Positions 33,124-42,982 are shown, counted from the first letter of the stretch. The stretch is DNA of 64,000 bases from Lentimicrobium saccharophilum (GCF_001192835.1 NZ_DF968183.1:62001-126000), one strand, 5' to 3'. Notes: generated from the sequence alone by a model not told the origin. Numbers and translations: made by a program.

Positions 33124-34140
33124 ATGAGTAAAGATCAGAAAGAAAACAATCTGGAAAAGTTAAAGGCGCTTCAGCTGACCCTTGATAAGATTGAAAAGTC
33201 ATACGGTAAAGGAACCATAATGAAACTGGGGGATGCCCCGGTTGAAGAGATGCCGAGCATTTCGACCGGCTCCATCGCGCTTGACACTGCCCTGGGAGTG
33301 AACGGACTTCCCAAAGGCCGGGTGGTGGAGATTTACGGACCGGAGTCGTCCGGTAAAACCACCCTTGCCCTGCATGCGGTGGCCGAATCACAGAAGCAGG
33401 GAGGCATTGCCGCGTTTATCGACGCCGAGCACGCTTTCGACAGGTATTATGCACAGAAGCTGGGCGTAAATATTGACGACCTGCTGGTTTCGCAGCCCGA
33501 TAATGGTGAGCAGGCCCTTGAGATTGCCGAGAACCTGATCCGTTCTGGCGCCATCGACATCATTGTGATTGACTCCGTGGCGGCCCTTACCCCCCGCAGC
33601 GAGATCGAGGGCGAGATGGGCGATTCAAAGGTGGGACTGCAGGCCAGGCTGATGTCGCAGGCGCTGCGCAAGCTGACCTCTACCATCAGCAAAACAGGTT
33701 GCTGCTGCATCTTTATCAACCAGTTGCGCGAAAAAATCGGAATTATGTTCGGTAATCCCGAAACCACCACGGGCGGTAATGCGCTGAAATTCTACGCTTC
33801 CATCAGGCTGGATATCCGCAGGGTTTCCCAGATCAAGGAAAATGATGCTGCCGTAGGAAACCGCGTAAGGGTAAAGGTCGTCAAAAACAAGGTGGCGCCG
33901 CCTTTCCGTCAGGCAGAATTTGACATTATTTTCGGAGAGGGTATTTCAAAGACAGGTGAAATCGTCGACCTGGGCGTAGATTACAACATCATCAAAAAAA
34001 GCGGTTCATGGTTCAGCTACGGCGATACCAAGCTTGGCCAGGGCCGCGATGCCGTGAAGAAACTCCTGCTCGACAATCCCGAACTTGCCGAAGAACTGGA
34101 AGGGAAGGTGCGTGATGCGCTGAAGAATCCGGCAAGCTAG
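33124..34140 (+). CDS. recA: Recombinase RecA
   Basis: 338 residues. RecA forms filaments on single-stranded DNA, promotes strand exchange and triggers the SOS response. Walker A is [15 protein letters not shown], Walker B is [14 protein letters not shown], and the L2/MAW region contains [20 protein letters not shown]. The N-terminal helix [15 protein letters not shown] and the C-terminal [19 protein letters not shown] are also family-typical. The length matches other Bacteroidota RecA proteins. No intein or frameshift. Confidence 0.99.
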   Translation: MSKDQKENNLEKLKALQLTLDKIEKSYGKGTIMKLGDAPVEEMPSISTGSIALDTALGVNGLPKGRVVEIYGPESSGKTTLALHAVAESQKQGGIAAFIDAEHAFDRYYAQKLGVNIDDLLVSQPDNGEQALEIAENLIRSGAIDIIVIDSVAALTPRSEIEGEMGDSKVGLQARLMSQALRKLTSTISKTGCCCIFINQLREKIGIMFGNPETTTGGNALKFYASIRLDIRRVSQIKENDAAVGNRVRVKVVKNKVAPPFRQAEFDIIFGEGISKTGEIVDLGVDYNIIKKSGSWFSYGDTKLGQGRDAVKKLLLDNPELAEELEGKVRDALKNPAS

Positions 34141-34171
34141 CATTGCCCTTATAAGATAACCGCATTCAAGC

Positions 34172-34205
34172 CAGCTCTTTCTTTTCAGGGAAGGGCTGTT
34201 TTGTT
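34172..34205 (+). terminator. Possible recA terminator
   Basis: An imperfect hairpin (CAGCTCTTTC paired with GAAGGGCTG) followed by TTTTGTTT, ~30 nt after the recA stop. The stem is imperfect and the T run contains a G. Confidence 0.4.
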
Positions 34206-34213
34206 TAACTTTG
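34206..34213 (+). promoter_or_regulatory. -7 element of the TPR lipoprotein gene
   Basis: TAACTTTG (TAnnTTTG) with TTTC at the -33 position (34183-34186), 19 nt upstream. The site decides the start: transcription should begin near 34220, so the ATG at 34231 is used rather than the in-frame TTG at 34201. Confidence 0.65.
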
Positions 34214-34230
34214 CCGCGTATTGTAACTTA

Positions 34231-35286
34231 ATGACTGTTATGCCAGCTTTTTCTTACAGGTCAATCCTTGTTATTGCCGCGTTTGCCGCGTGTCTTTTCT
34301 TTTTTGGTTCATCATGTAAAAGGTCCGGAAAGGTTGCTGCCGTTGCGGAGCAGCAGGTTGCCGATACCATTGCCGATGACCTTACCCGCCTCAATCAGTT
34401 GGTAAACGCTTCGCCTTCGGATACAAAGCCCTATATGGAGAGGGCGCGGTATTTTGCTGGCAAAGGACAGGAAAACGAGGCCCTGGCGGATATCAACAGG
34501 GCGCTTTCGATTGACGGAAACAATCCGGAGGTTTACGCGGCCTTGTCGGATGTGTATATGTATTCCGGCAAGATGCAGCGCGCGCTGGATGCCCTGAAGA
34601 AAGCAAAGGAACTGGCCCCGGGCGCCGGCGTCTACGACGTTAAGATGGCCCGTCTTTACCTTACCATGAGTGATTACAAGCAGACTTTCAATGCTTTGCG
34701 CGAAGGTCTGCGCAAAGACCCGGATAATGCCGAAGCATTTTTTATCAGCGGCCTGGCCAACGAAGAGATGGGGGATACCCTGAAAGCCATTGACAGCTAC
34801 CAGATGGCCGTAGATAAGAATCAGAATTATTATGATGCCCTGAAACAGCTGGGCATATTAATGGCAGAGCGCAAAAACAAACTGGCGGTGGATTACCTCA
34901 GAAACGCTGCCAGGGTGAGGCCCGGCGTTCCAGATCCCCTTTATGTGCTGGGGATGTATTATCAGGAGAACGGGGAGCCCGACAAAGCGCTCAGCGTTTA
35001 TGAAGAAATCCTGATCATAGACGGAAATTACAAGCTGGCTTACTATAACAAGGGTTACGTTCACCTGGTTTACAAAGAAGAGTATGCCGAGGCGGTGAGC
35101 GCGTTCAGCCGGGCGATTGAAATCGATGGTGAATATACCGATGCTTATTATAACCGTGGTTTTGCCTATGAACTGATGGGCGACCTGGCCGGTGCCCGCA
35201 AGGATTATGAAAGGGTGCTCCGGATGAAGGTAAACGACGATAAAGCCATTGAAGGACTGAACAGGCTGGATGCCCTGAAGCAATAA
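34231..35286 (+). CDS. TPR-repeat lipoprotein
   Basis: 351 residues from the ATG at 34231 (34240 is also possible). The N-terminus has a hydrophobic segment (ILVIAAFAACLFFFGSSCKR) ending in a Cys within a lipobox-like context, so it is probably a lipoprotein. The rest is a continuous TPR array, about eight repeats, for example AYYNKGYVHLVYKEEYAEAV and DAYYNRGFAYELMGDLAGAR. TPRs mediate protein-protein contacts; a role in envelope complex assembly is plausible but unproven. It is convergent with the Hpt gene 19 nt downstream. Confidence 0.85.
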   Translation: MTVMPAFSYRSILVIAAFAACLFFFGSSCKRSGKVAAVAEQQVADTIADDLTRLNQLVNASPSDTKPYMERARYFAGKGQENEALADINRALSIDGNNPEVYAALSDVYMYSGKMQRALDALKKAKELAPGAGVYDVKMARLYLTMSDYKQTFNALREGLRKDPDNAEAFFISGLANEEMGDTLKAIDSYQMAVDKNQNYYDALKQLGILMAERKNKLAVDYLRNAARVRPGVPDPLYVLGMYYQENGEPDKALSVYEEILIIDGNYKLAYYNKGYVHLVYKEEYAEAVSAFSRAIEIDGEYTDAYYNRGFAYELMGDLAGARKDYERVLRMKVNDDKAIEGLNRLDALKQ

Positions 35287-35304
35287 AAAAAATTGAAAAC
35301 CGGC

Positions 35305-35679
35305 TTAAGCTTGCTGTACCAGCTCAGCCCTGATCTGAGTAAGATCGCCGGCCATTTCGAGCAACGAAGCCCTGATGTTGTCAATCACCTGTACTACGGT
35401 GGCTTCGTCGAAGCCGGCACCGTTTGTCTCAATCAGTTCGGCGGCTGATTTCTCGAAGTTTTTAACCATTTCAAGCAACGACGGGGCCGAGAAATTGGCA
35501 ACCACCCCCTTCAGGTTATGGGCGGTGAAACGGAGCCCGGTAAAATCCCTTGCCTTTACATCGTTGTAAAGTTTTTCCAGTTTTCCCTGATATTCATCCA
35601 GAAAAATATCAATGATCTCGATGATCACCGATTTATCAAAATAATGATAGGTTTCGAGGAAGACTTGTTTGTTTACCAT
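35305..35679 (-). CDS. Hpt-domain phosphotransfer protein
   Basis: 124 residues, a single four-helix Hpt domain. The phosphorylatable His is in RFTAHNLKGVVANFSAP. Hpt proteins relay phosphate between a hybrid kinase receiver and a final regulator; no hybrid kinase is in the window, so partners are encoded elsewhere. It is soluble. The orphan receiver at 53884-54288 could be a partner, but distance makes this a guess. Confidence 0.9.
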   Translation of the reverse strand: MVNKQVFLETYHYFDKSVIIEIIDIFLDEYQGKLEKLYNDVKARDFTGLRFTAHNLKGVVANFSAPSLLEMVKNFEKSAAELIETNGAGFDEATVVQVIDNIRASLLEMAGDLTQIRAELVQQA

Positions 35680-35756
35680 ATCGTCGTTTCAGAATAAAGA
35701 AACCCTCAAAAGATTTCTGATGCAAATTTAGCAGAAGAATCAATACAAACAATAAT

Positions 35757-35975
35757 CTATTCCGTTACCTGAAATTGCTGTTCTCTGGCCTCTTTCAGGC
35801 GTTTCTTTTCTTCGATTTCCTTTTTCAGGTCCTGCAGCTGGCAACCTGAGCAATCGCTGGCGCAACCGGAACATCCGCTGAGCGGGTTGGTGAATTTGCG
35901 GTACAGCTTATAGCCGGCAATGGAAGCCGCAACGCCAACGATGATGAGTACGATGATTTCCTGATATTGTTCCAT
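35757..35975 (-). CDS. FeoB-associated Cys-rich membrane protein
   Basis: 72 residues: one N-terminal membrane span (IIVLIIVGVAASIAGYKLY) followed by the Cys cluster CSGCASDCSGCQ, then a charged helical tail. This pattern defines the FeoB_associated family. It is the last gene of a probable operon feoAB - M50-like gene - this gene, 31 nt after the M50-like gene. It is thought to help ferrous iron uptake, perhaps by binding Fe(II) at the FeoB pore; this is inferred from the family. Confidence 0.9.
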   Translation of the reverse strand: MEQYQEIIVLIIVGVAASIAGYKLYRKFTNPLSGCSGCASDCSGCQLQDLKKEIEEKKRLKEAREQQFQVTE

Positions 35976-36006
35976 AGATCAATGTCTGTTTATATTCAAC
36001 ATGAAA

Positions 36007-36705
36007 TCAGTAAAAAAGTTGAGCCGGTGCCGGGAAAAAGCGCAGAATCACGAACCAGGAGATGCCTGCCCCTATGCCTGTAATCAGGATTGCCCAGATG
36101 GCAGCGGGGATATGACTGAGCCGGGCAAGGATGGTAACATCTCCGGCTTTCTTTGGCCTGGTGACGCCCAGATAAAAGACTATCAGGGTGGAGATGATTG
36201 CTTCGGCAAACACAATCTGGCTGATGCACAGGAAGAATACTTTTGTGAGCAATGGCAGGTTCAGCCAGTTTACCAGCAGGATTATCCCTGAAAAGGTGAG
36301 CAGCCATATTATCCCGTAGGTATTTCTGACAAAGAGGATAAGGTTGATCAATGCCAGTGAAATCAGGATCAGCAAGCCGGCTTTTTCGTATCCGCTGCCT
36401 GATAGCCAGAAAAAGAGGGCTGCGCAGAGGGTGGCAAAAGGGTATCCCGAAAAGGCAACCAGCATGGCCCTGATTGCAGAGGGTGTTTTTGTGAGTGCGG
36501 TACCGGATGTGTCATTCTTTAATTCGATGCGGTTCACCTCTCCGCTGAGCAGCATGGCCGCCAGAGCATGGCCGTTCTCGTGGAACAGGGTGTTGACGGT
36601 CCTGAAATACACCCCGATCAGCGGGACCCGGATCAGGATGACCGCCAGGAGCAGGGTGGCATAAAACACCTGCGCTTCATTGAGTTGCAATATAAACGCT
36701 TTCAT
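36007..36705 (-). CDS. M50-like integral membrane metallopeptidase homologue
   Basis: 232 residues from the ATG at 36705, 4 nt after the feoAB stop. About six hydrophobic segments span the membrane. The zinc-binding HExxH is altered: the sequence is TLFHENGHALAAML, i.e. H-E-N-G-H, which fits HExxH and the M50B family (site-2-protease-like). A second metal ligand motif is not obvious. Its position between feoAB and the FeoB-associated gene suggests a role linked to iron uptake or to turnover of envelope proteins, but this is inference from context. Confidence 0.75.
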   Translation of the reverse strand: MKAFILQLNEAQVFYATLLLAVILIRVPLIGVYFRTVNTLFHENGHALAAMLLSGEVNRIELKNDTSGTALTKTPSAIRAMLVAFSGYPFATLCAALFFWLSGSGYEKAGLLILISLALINLILFVRNTYGIIWLLTFSGIILLVNWLNLPLLTKVFFLCISQIVFAEAIISTLIVFYLGVTRPKKAGDVTILARLSHIPAAIWAILITGIGAGISWFVILRFFPAPAQLFY

Positions 36706-36709
36706 TGAA

Positions 36710-39226
36710 TTAAAGCAGCAGACTGCCGATCTGGAAAACCGCCAGTGAGGCAAGGTAAGCCAGGGTGGTGGTGTAAACAACGATAAACAGCGCCCAGCGC
36801 CAGTTGCCGGATTCTTTTTTGATCGCGGCCACCACGGCAACGCAGGGGAAATAGATCAGGATAAACAGCATAAAACTGAAAGCCACCAGCGGTGTAAAAA
36901 CCTTTTCACCCTTACGCGGACCATCGTGATAGGTCTGTTGCTGTATCTTGGTGATGAGTGAGGCGGAATGTTCATCCGTATCATCGCCGGCCTGGTAAAG
37001 TACGCCGAGTGTGCCGACGGTAATCTCTTTGGCGGCAACGCCGGTAAGCAGGGCAACGCTCATTTTCCAGTCGAATCCCAGCGGGCGCATCACGGGTTCG
37101 ATGAAGTGCCCGAGGCGGCCGATGTAAGAGTTCAGCTGACGGTGACTCTCCTTTTCATTCAGTACCTGATTTACCTCCGTTTCTTCTTCCGCCTTCAGCC
37201 GGGCAATTACTTCCTCAGGATGCTGAGTCTGAAGAATCTGCTTTGAATACTGATCGCGGATGGTGGATATCCGGTTATCGTATCTGTAGTCCTCGGCTGT
37301 TTCGCGGGGGAAATACCCCAATGCCCAAATGATGATGGATGCCACCAGAATTACCCCGCCGATCTTACGCAGATATTGCTCGGCACGGCTCCACATGTGC
37401 TTCAGGATGGTGCGCAGGGTAGGGGTGCGGTAGGGCGGCAGCTCCATTACAAAGGGCATGTCGGGCTGCTTGAAAATGGCTTTCTTGAACAGCAGGGCAG
37501 AACCGATCGCCAGCAATACCCCGATGGTATACATGGAGAACAGAATGGCTCCCTGGTGACTTACAAAGAAGGCGCTGATAAACAGGATGTAAACGGGCAG
37601 GCGCGCGCTGCATGACATAAAAGGATTGATCAGCATGGTAATCAGGCGGTCGCGGCGGCTCTCGATGATGCGGGTGGAGAGGATGGCCGGAACATTACAG
37701 CCAAATCCCATCAGCAGGGGGATAAACGACTTGCCGTGCAGGCCGATGCGGTGCATGATCTTATCCATGATGAAAACGGCCCTGGCCATATAACCGGTAT
37801 CCTCCATCAGCGAAATAAAGAGATAGAGCAGCAGTATATTGGGCAGAAAGATAATCACGCCGCCAACGCCACCCACAATCCCCTGAATAAAAAGGTCTTT
37901 CAGCATCCCGTCGGGAAGCCCGGATTCGAGCCATGAGGAAGTCACCTCCACCAGGCTTTCAATCCATTCCATGGGATACTGCCCCAGCTTGAAAGTACCG
38001 TAAAATGTCAGGTACATAAGAAAGATAAAGATGGGAATCCCCCACACCTTGTGCGTGATGATGGTGTCGACCACCTCGCTCTTCTTCCGCTGCACAACGG
38101 GATTTGCCGAAAACGTTTCGCGCAGCGCCCCGGCAATAAACCCGTATTTGGCATCTGCAATCAGACTTTCGGTATCCTGTTTGAGCTCATTTTCGATACG
38201 GGTGATCTGCTGGTCAACAGCTTCAATGATCTCTCCGAAATTCCCGAGCTGTTCAGTGAGCACTTCGGTGGCCCTGTCTTTCTCGATCAGCTTGATGGCA
38301 ATAAAACGAGAGGATACCTTGTCGAGCAGATGGAAATTTCCCGGTTGGCGGAGCTTCGATTGTATGTGTGAGATGCCCGGCTCAATCACAGTTCCGTAAT
38401 TGATGTGGATATGCCTGCGTGTTTTGTCGCGGTCTTCGTACACATCAATAATCTTCTGGAAAAGCTCATCAATGCCTTTGCCCTTTGATCCGACCGTAGG
38501 TACAAACGGGATGCCGAGTAATCTGCCAAGCTGGTTGTAATCCAGTTTGTTGCCTCCCTTCTCCAGCTCATCGTACATATTCAGCACGCCCACCATCCGG
38601 ATGTCCATATCAATCAGCTGGGTGGTGAGGTAGAGGTTGCGCTCGAGGTTGGAGCTGTCGATGATGTTGACCACGACATCGGGGAAAGACTCGGTGATGT
38701 GGTCTCTCACATATAGTTCTTCAGGACTGTAGGCACTGATGGAATAAGTGCCGGGCAGGTCAGTAACAATAAAGGTGTAATCGCCCTTGCGGAATCTGGC
38801 TTCTTTGGCATCCACGGTTACCCCTGAGTAATTACCGACCCGCTCCCGCGATCCGGAAGCGTAATTAAACAGGGTGGTTTTACCGGAATTCGGATTTCCG
38901 ACCAGGGCGACATTGATAATTTTGCCTTGTTTTCTGGCGGTGTTGATCAGATCGCCTTCCATCGAACCATTCGACGGAAGCTTATGACCTTCGAAAGCTT
39001 CCTGTTCGGTAAGAATTTCAATCAGCCGGGCTTCGCTGTTGCGCAGGGTCACATTGTAACCCATCACATTGTACTCTACGGGGTCCATCAGGGGTGCACG
39101 CTGGATTACCCCGACCTGCTTTCCGGAAATAAAACCCATCTCCAGGATACGTTTACGGAATGCACCGTGACCCTTAACTTTGGTGATTACGCCCTTTTCG
39201 CCCGGTGAGAGATCTGCAAGTGTCAA
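36710..39226 (-). CDS. feoB: Ferrous iron transporter, FeoA-FeoB fusion
   Basis: 838 residues. Residues 1-73 are a FeoA (SH3-like) domain: LADLSPGEKGVITKVKGHGA and LEMGFISGKQVGVI. A linker leads to the FeoB GTPase: G1 GNPNSGKTTLFN, G3 DLPGTYSIS, and G4-like LNMYDE in place of NxxD. The membrane part has two Gate regions, including FIPLLMGFGCNVPAILSTRI with the conserved Cys, and FPRETAEDYRYDN at a loop. FeoB imports Fe(II) across the inner membrane in a GTP-dependent way. The A-B fusion is common in this phylum. A TATTTTTG -7 element lies at 39259-39266. Confidence 0.96.
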   Translation of the reverse strand: MTLADLSPGEKGVITKVKGHGAFRKRILEMGFISGKQVGVIQRAPLMDPVEYNVMGYNVTLRNSEARLIEILTEQEAFEGHKLPSNGSMEGDLINTARKQGKIINVALVGNPNSGKTTLFNYASGSRERVGNYSGVTVDAKEARFRKGDYTFIVTDLPGTYSISAYSPEELYVRDHITESFPDVVVNIIDSSNLERNLYLTTQLIDMDIRMVGVLNMYDELEKGGNKLDYNQLGRLLGIPFVPTVGSKGKGIDELFQKIIDVYEDRDKTRRHIHINYGTVIEPGISHIQSKLRQPGNFHLLDKVSSRFIAIKLIEKDRATEVLTEQLGNFGEIIEAVDQQITRIENELKQDTESLIADAKYGFIAGALRETFSANPVVQRKKSEVVDTIITHKVWGIPIFIFLMYLTFYGTFKLGQYPMEWIESLVEVTSSWLESGLPDGMLKDLFIQGIVGGVGGVIIFLPNILLLYLFISLMEDTGYMARAVFIMDKIMHRIGLHGKSFIPLLMGFGCNVPAILSTRIIESRRDRLITMLINPFMSCSARLPVYILFISAFFVSHQGAILFSMYTIGVLLAIGSALLFKKAIFKQPDMPFVMELPPYRTPTLRTILKHMWSRAEQYLRKIGGVILVASIIIWALGYFPRETAEDYRYDNRISTIRDQYSKQILQTQHPEEVIARLKAEEETEVNQVLNEKESHRQLNSYIGRLGHFIEPVMRPLGFDWKMSVALLTGVAAKEITVGTLGVLYQAGDDTDEHSASLITKIQQQTYHDGPRKGEKVFTPLVAFSFMLFILIYFPCVAVVAAIKKESGNWRWALFIVVYTTTLAYLASLAVFQIGSLLL

Positions 39227-39258
39227 GACTTCTTATTTAGAAACATTATAAATTACCG

Positions 39259-39266
39259 CAAAAATA
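39259..39266 (-). promoter_or_regulatory. -7 element of feoAB
   Basis: Minus-strand TATTTTTG matches TAnnTTTG, 33 nt before the feoAB start. No Fur box is obvious to me. Confidence 0.5.
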
Positions 39267-39343
39267 TCGGATTTTTTTGTTAATGGGGGCGTAAGAGAGA
39301 AATAAAAATCTGTAATGAGCAAATGTTCGTTATAAAACCGGGT

Positions 39344-39859
39344 TTAAGCCCGGGTTTCGAGCAGGTGCAGGGCGTAGAGTGATTTTGTTATGGCCGGCCC
39401 GTAATGATCCATAAAGTAGGATGCAATTCCGGCAATGGCATTCTCGCGGGCGGAATGGCGGTTTTTCTGATACAACATCACGAAGTCTTTCATATCCTGA
39501 TAAATATCGGCCAGGTGTTCTGCCAGGCTGTTCTTTTCGATCTCTGTGTTTTCATCCCGCGGATCCTGGCACATCCAGAAATGGTCGTCGGGATAAAACT
39601 TGTTGCGCAGCGTGTTGAACAGGCTTTCCCAGCTTTCTTCGGTTACGAAGCGTTCGGCATCATCCGGTTCGGCCGGGATCAGGGGTTTCACCAGCGAGCC
39701 TTTGAGGTATATCAACGGAAGAATATGCCGGCAGTAGCTGAGGATATCCTCTTTCGGATAGTCATCGCATTTTTCCATAAACAGGCAATACTCATTGGCA
39801 ACGGTGAGCATTTCTATCACCTGTTTGCTGTAAACCGGATTGTTGGGATGTTCATTCAT
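39344..39859 (-). CDS. DUF5063 protein
   Basis: 171 residues, soluble, helical. Conserved-looking segments are VIEMLTVANEYCLFMEKCDD, CRHILPLIYLKGSLVKPLIP and FYPDDHFWMCQDPRDENTEI, which I associate with DUF5063. No enzymatic role is known to me. Relatives often sit near ribosome or DNA-repair genes in Bacteroidota, but here it lies alone between feoAB and a long intergenic region. The stop overlaps a palindrome (about 39336-39356) that could act as a terminator. Confidence 0.75.
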   Translation of the reverse strand: MNEHPNNPVYSKQVIEMLTVANEYCLFMEKCDDYPKEDILSYCRHILPLIYLKGSLVKPLIPAEPDDAERFVTEESWESLFNTLRNKFYPDDHFWMCQDPRDENTEIEKNSLAEHLADIYQDMKDFVMLYQKNRHSARENAIAGIASYFMDHYGPAITKSLYALHLLETRA

Positions 39860-40368
39860 AAAGTATAATTTGAAGGTGCAAAATTAACTTATTCCGGCGA
39901 AAGGTCCGGGTTCATATCCGTTGCGATTGCAAGAAATGCAGCGCTGGTCAGGAAGGTTCAGATTAGTTGGTACCCTGTATTCGCTCCCTTTTCTGCAGCC
40001 TCAGGCGTCCTCCCGGGCAATGAATACGTCCCGGAATTCTTTCCCGGGGCTCAGGTAAAGATTTTCTTTTTGGGTGCAGCGTTGAATTTCGTACTTTTCC
40101 TCTGACAAAAGTTATGCTTAAGATTGGATTTTGAACCAAATTTTATATATATTTACATAACGGGCAACATCCTGCCGGGAAATTGATGTTTCTGTTGCTC
40201 CTTCAATTGTATTATCAGCCTGATAGAGCCATAATCTGCAGCAGGTTTATTTCAGAGTTACCGGGAGAATGTCCGGATGAACGGTTATCGCCGGAAATGC
40301 GGGGTGTTAAGGTTTTTCTGCAAAGGATTGTTTTATAAATAATTACATTTTATTATTAAAAATAAGTA
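39860..40368. other. Long intergenic stretch without a recognised gene
   Basis: About 510 bp. No open frame with family features, tRNA or clear promoter was seen. A GC-rich part around 40010-40060 (CCTCCCGGGC ... TCCCGGGGCT) has some self-complementarity but no clean stem. Confidence 0.5.
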
Positions 40369-40824
40369 ATGGACAAACTTTCCCTGAAACGAAACATCGC
40401 CTCGGTCTGCAAAAGGATTAAGATTGAGGCGGAAGCCAACCTGATGACTGCCGTGCTTGAAGCCCAGCAGAGTGCCAATGAATACGGGCAGCCGAAGGAC
40501 AGGTATGATTCCTACAGGGAACAGTTGTCGTCGAGGCGCGATATGCTGGCCCAGCAACTGATCAAAATAAGGGAGGAGATCGTGTTGCTCGACAAGATTG
40601 ATCTTTCCCGGGTATGCGACTGTGCCGGATTCGGGGCTGTAGTAATTACCGGAATGCAGAAGGTGTTTATTTCGATCGGCATCGGAAAGATCAGGCTTGA
40701 CGACGGCAGTGAATATTTTGCAATTTCCCCGGCGGTTCCGTTTGCCAAAGCGGTACAGGGCAAAAAAGCGGGGGATCAGGTTGAGTTTAACGGGCGGAAG
40801 TTTGAGATACTGGATGTTTTCTGA
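40369..40824 (+). CDS. GreA/GreB-like C-terminal domain protein
   Basis: 151 residues. The N-terminal ~75 residues are a long helical hairpin (VLEAQQSANEYGQPKDRYDS, QLIKIREEIVLLDKID) resembling a Gre coiled coil. The C-terminal ~75 residues fit the FKBP-like Gre domain, ending in ISPAVPFAKAVQGKKAGDQV and FEILDVF. Gre factors stimulate RNA cleavage by backtracked RNA polymerase. The acidic tip residues of GreA are not clearly conserved, so it may bind RNA polymerase without cleavage activity. It is monocistronic on the plus strand and convergent with the next gene. Confidence 0.7.
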   Translation: MDKLSLKRNIASVCKRIKIEAEANLMTAVLEAQQSANEYGQPKDRYDSYREQLSSRRDMLAQQLIKIREEIVLLDKIDLSRVCDCAGFGAVVITGMQKVFISIGIGKIRLDDGSEYFAISPAVPFAKAVQGKKAGDQVEFNGRKFEILDVF

Positions 40825-40887
40825 CAAGCCGGCACCGGAGAGTGACCTTCGGATAAATCTTTTGATTGTAAGGCATGCCTGCGGTTC

Positions 40888-42801
40888 TCAGCGAAATTCC
40901 ATAAAATCAGGCGGGCTGATGCCAAAGCGGTTGAATCCGGCCTGATCAGGTTCTTCAAGCTCGAAAATCCAGCCCCGGGATCCGTTTATGGGGCGCGGAT
41001 GCCAAACCAGGCTTATCTGGAAGGTGGAAAATACCAGGTTTTCATTCCGTATCCTGATCCCTGCTCCTATGGCTGGATATACGGCTTGTTTCAAGAGGTG
41101 TTTCATATCCGGGGCAATCATGCCCAGCTCTCCGGATGCATATCCGGCAAACCTGAATCCCAGCAGATACCAGGGAGTGAACGCGACAATTTCGTATCTG
41201 AAGGTGGCTCGGTGAAGCCCGGTAAGTTCATATTTCCTGTAAGTGTCCGTAATATCGTTTCTGTTCAGGCTCAGGGTCAGGGGAGAAGTACGGCTGATTC
41301 CCGAAAGAATATCGGCAGTTACAAAATGCCGGAACCGGTATGTGCCGGCTTTTACCAATCCTGAAATATAATTGATTGAAATATTCGCCAGGCCATCACT
41401 GAAGTTGTCTTTATCCCGATATCCGCCGAGGTAAAACGATGAGAACAGGTATCCAGCTCCATTGAGTTTTGTTCCGGATGAAAATCTGAGCGCGGCATAT
41501 GGCGCCTTCGCGAGGACGGAGTTTTCATATCCCAGGATCAGTCCGGCATGATATCCTGTCGGGATATCTTCGGTTCTGCCAAAGCCGTAAATCATGTTGT
41601 TCAGGTAAAAACCGCTCCTGATCAGGCATATTTCACCGCTCAGGCGCTGAACGGAATGCAGCCTGACAGTGCCTGAGTCAACCATGGGCGGGAGGCCGGA
41701 GTATCTGAGGTCGTAATACCTTCCGGTTACGGCTGCCTGCAATCGTTCTGCTTTGGCGCCCGCCGGCCTTTCGATGATGGATGCATATCCGCTCCAGACA
41801 TCAATCAGGGAATATCCTGCTGATTTTATGTATTCTTCGTTATTTAACGGGTAGGGCGTATTGAATTTTTCCGTTTTCAGTCCGCCGCCGAATCTGGTTT
41901 CGGGCGTGATGAATGGCCTGGAAAGTTCAATCCCAATGCCTTTGCGCCTGGCTGTGCTTTGCCAGTAGGCGTATGCATCGGTGAAGGAACTCCGTATATT
42001 TCTCACCCTGTATGCGCCCTGACTCAGGATGACTGCCGGACTACCCTTCAGGTCGATATCCAGCCATTGCTCCGGCTGGTGTCCCAGCCCCAGGAAGTTC
42101 CTGTTGTAAAAGCGCAGCCGGCTTCGTTCAGGTTCATTCACCTTCAGGTCAAAGCCGAAAGGGAAAACATCCTTTACCAGCAACACAATGTCCACACTGT
42201 CGTTGCCGGGTGTAGCGTAAACCAGGAAGCGCGCATCCTGGAAAACGGCGGCATCGCGGACGACCCTCTCATTGTCGGCAAGCCTCACCGGGTCGAGCGC
42301 GTCTCCTTCTTCAACCATCAGGTAGCGCCTGATCACTGCATCGCGGGTATAAAAATGAGTCTTGTTCAGTATCTGCTGCACGCGGGTTTGTTTGTCCTGA
42401 AGGCTGTCGAATAAGGAAGGTCCGAAAGCCGGATATTTCCGGATACTGATATGGCGGATAATTTTACCCTTTTCGCCGGCGAACGGAAGGTTGGACGGCA
42501 GGTTAATGATGGCTTCCGAAGGTCCTGAGGGTGGTTTTCTGAAAAGCAGCGGATAAAGATTCTTCAGAAAATAACTGGTATCGGATCGCTTATCGAGCCG
42601 GCCGTAAAAGTCCCTGGAACGGGAAATCTGCCTGGCCCGGCTATGGTATGCGGCGCTGTCGGTAATGCCGGCACTTCCTTTCCGGTTCACTGAGTTGTTT
42701 TTCTGACCGGGTTTCAGGGTGTCGGGTTGCACCTGTGCCATTGAAGGAAGAAATAAGCCGGTGAACAACAGGATAAGTGCCCGGCCCAGATACAAAAGCA
42801 T
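40888..42801 (-). CDS. Outer-membrane beta-barrel protein (BamA/TamA-like surface antigen type)
   Basis: 637 residues from the ATG at 42801, where a signal peptide (MLLYLGRALILLFTGLFLPS) begins; an ATG at 42867 is in frame but would put 22 residues before it. An N-terminal POTRA-like segment (HFYTRDAVIRRYLMVEEGDA, then DIVLLVKDVFPFGFDL) is followed by a ~400-residue region of alternating amphipathic strands with aromatic ends (e.g. RFYNRNFLGLGHQPEQWLDI), typical of a C-terminal barrel. It may insert or export outer-membrane components; the substrate is unknown. The stop is 63 nt past the Gre-like gene, convergent. Confidence 0.75.
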   Translation of the reverse strand: MLLYLGRALILLFTGLFLPSMAQVQPDTLKPGQKNNSVNRKGSAGITDSAAYHSRARQISRSRDFYGRLDKRSDTSYFLKNLYPLLFRKPPSGPSEAIINLPSNLPFAGEKGKIIRHISIRKYPAFGPSLFDSLQDKQTRVQQILNKTHFYTRDAVIRRYLMVEEGDALDPVRLADNERVVRDAAVFQDARFLVYATPGNDSVDIVLLVKDVFPFGFDLKVNEPERSRLRFYNRNFLGLGHQPEQWLDIDLKGSPAVILSQGAYRVRNIRSSFTDAYAYWQSTARRKGIGIELSRPFITPETRFGGGLKTEKFNTPYPLNNEEYIKSAGYSLIDVWSGYASIIERPAGAKAERLQAAVTGRYYDLRYSGLPPMVDSGTVRLHSVQRLSGEICLIRSGFYLNNMIYGFGRTEDIPTGYHAGLILGYENSVLAKAPYAALRFSSGTKLNGAGYLFSSFYLGGYRDKDNFSDGLANISINYISGLVKAGTYRFRHFVTADILSGISRTSPLTLSLNRNDITDTYRKYELTGLHRATFRYEIVAFTPWYLLGFRFAGYASGELGMIAPDMKHLLKQAVYPAIGAGIRIRNENLVFSTFQISLVWHPRPINGSRGWIFELEEPDQAGFNRFGISPPDFMEFR

Positions 42802-42950
42802 ACGGTTGTGAACCGGTTCCGTTGCCTTTGGCAGATGAAATGGTGATATGCGGCGGGTTTGATTCATTTATTCCTGACAAACTTCTGTAAAGATAACCTG
42901 TATCTTTTAAAAACAGAATGGTTTACCGGTATTGCCCCTGGCTCAGATGC

Positions 42951-42982
42951 AAAAAAAAAGTCTGCCGCGGGGGACAGACTTA
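42951..42982 (-). terminator. Intrinsic terminator of rplS
   Basis: On the minus strand AAGTCTGTCC...GGCAGACTT forms a stem (7 perfect end pairs, AAGTCTG/CAGACTT) followed by a run of nine T. It starts ~23 nt after the rplS stop. Confidence 0.85.
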
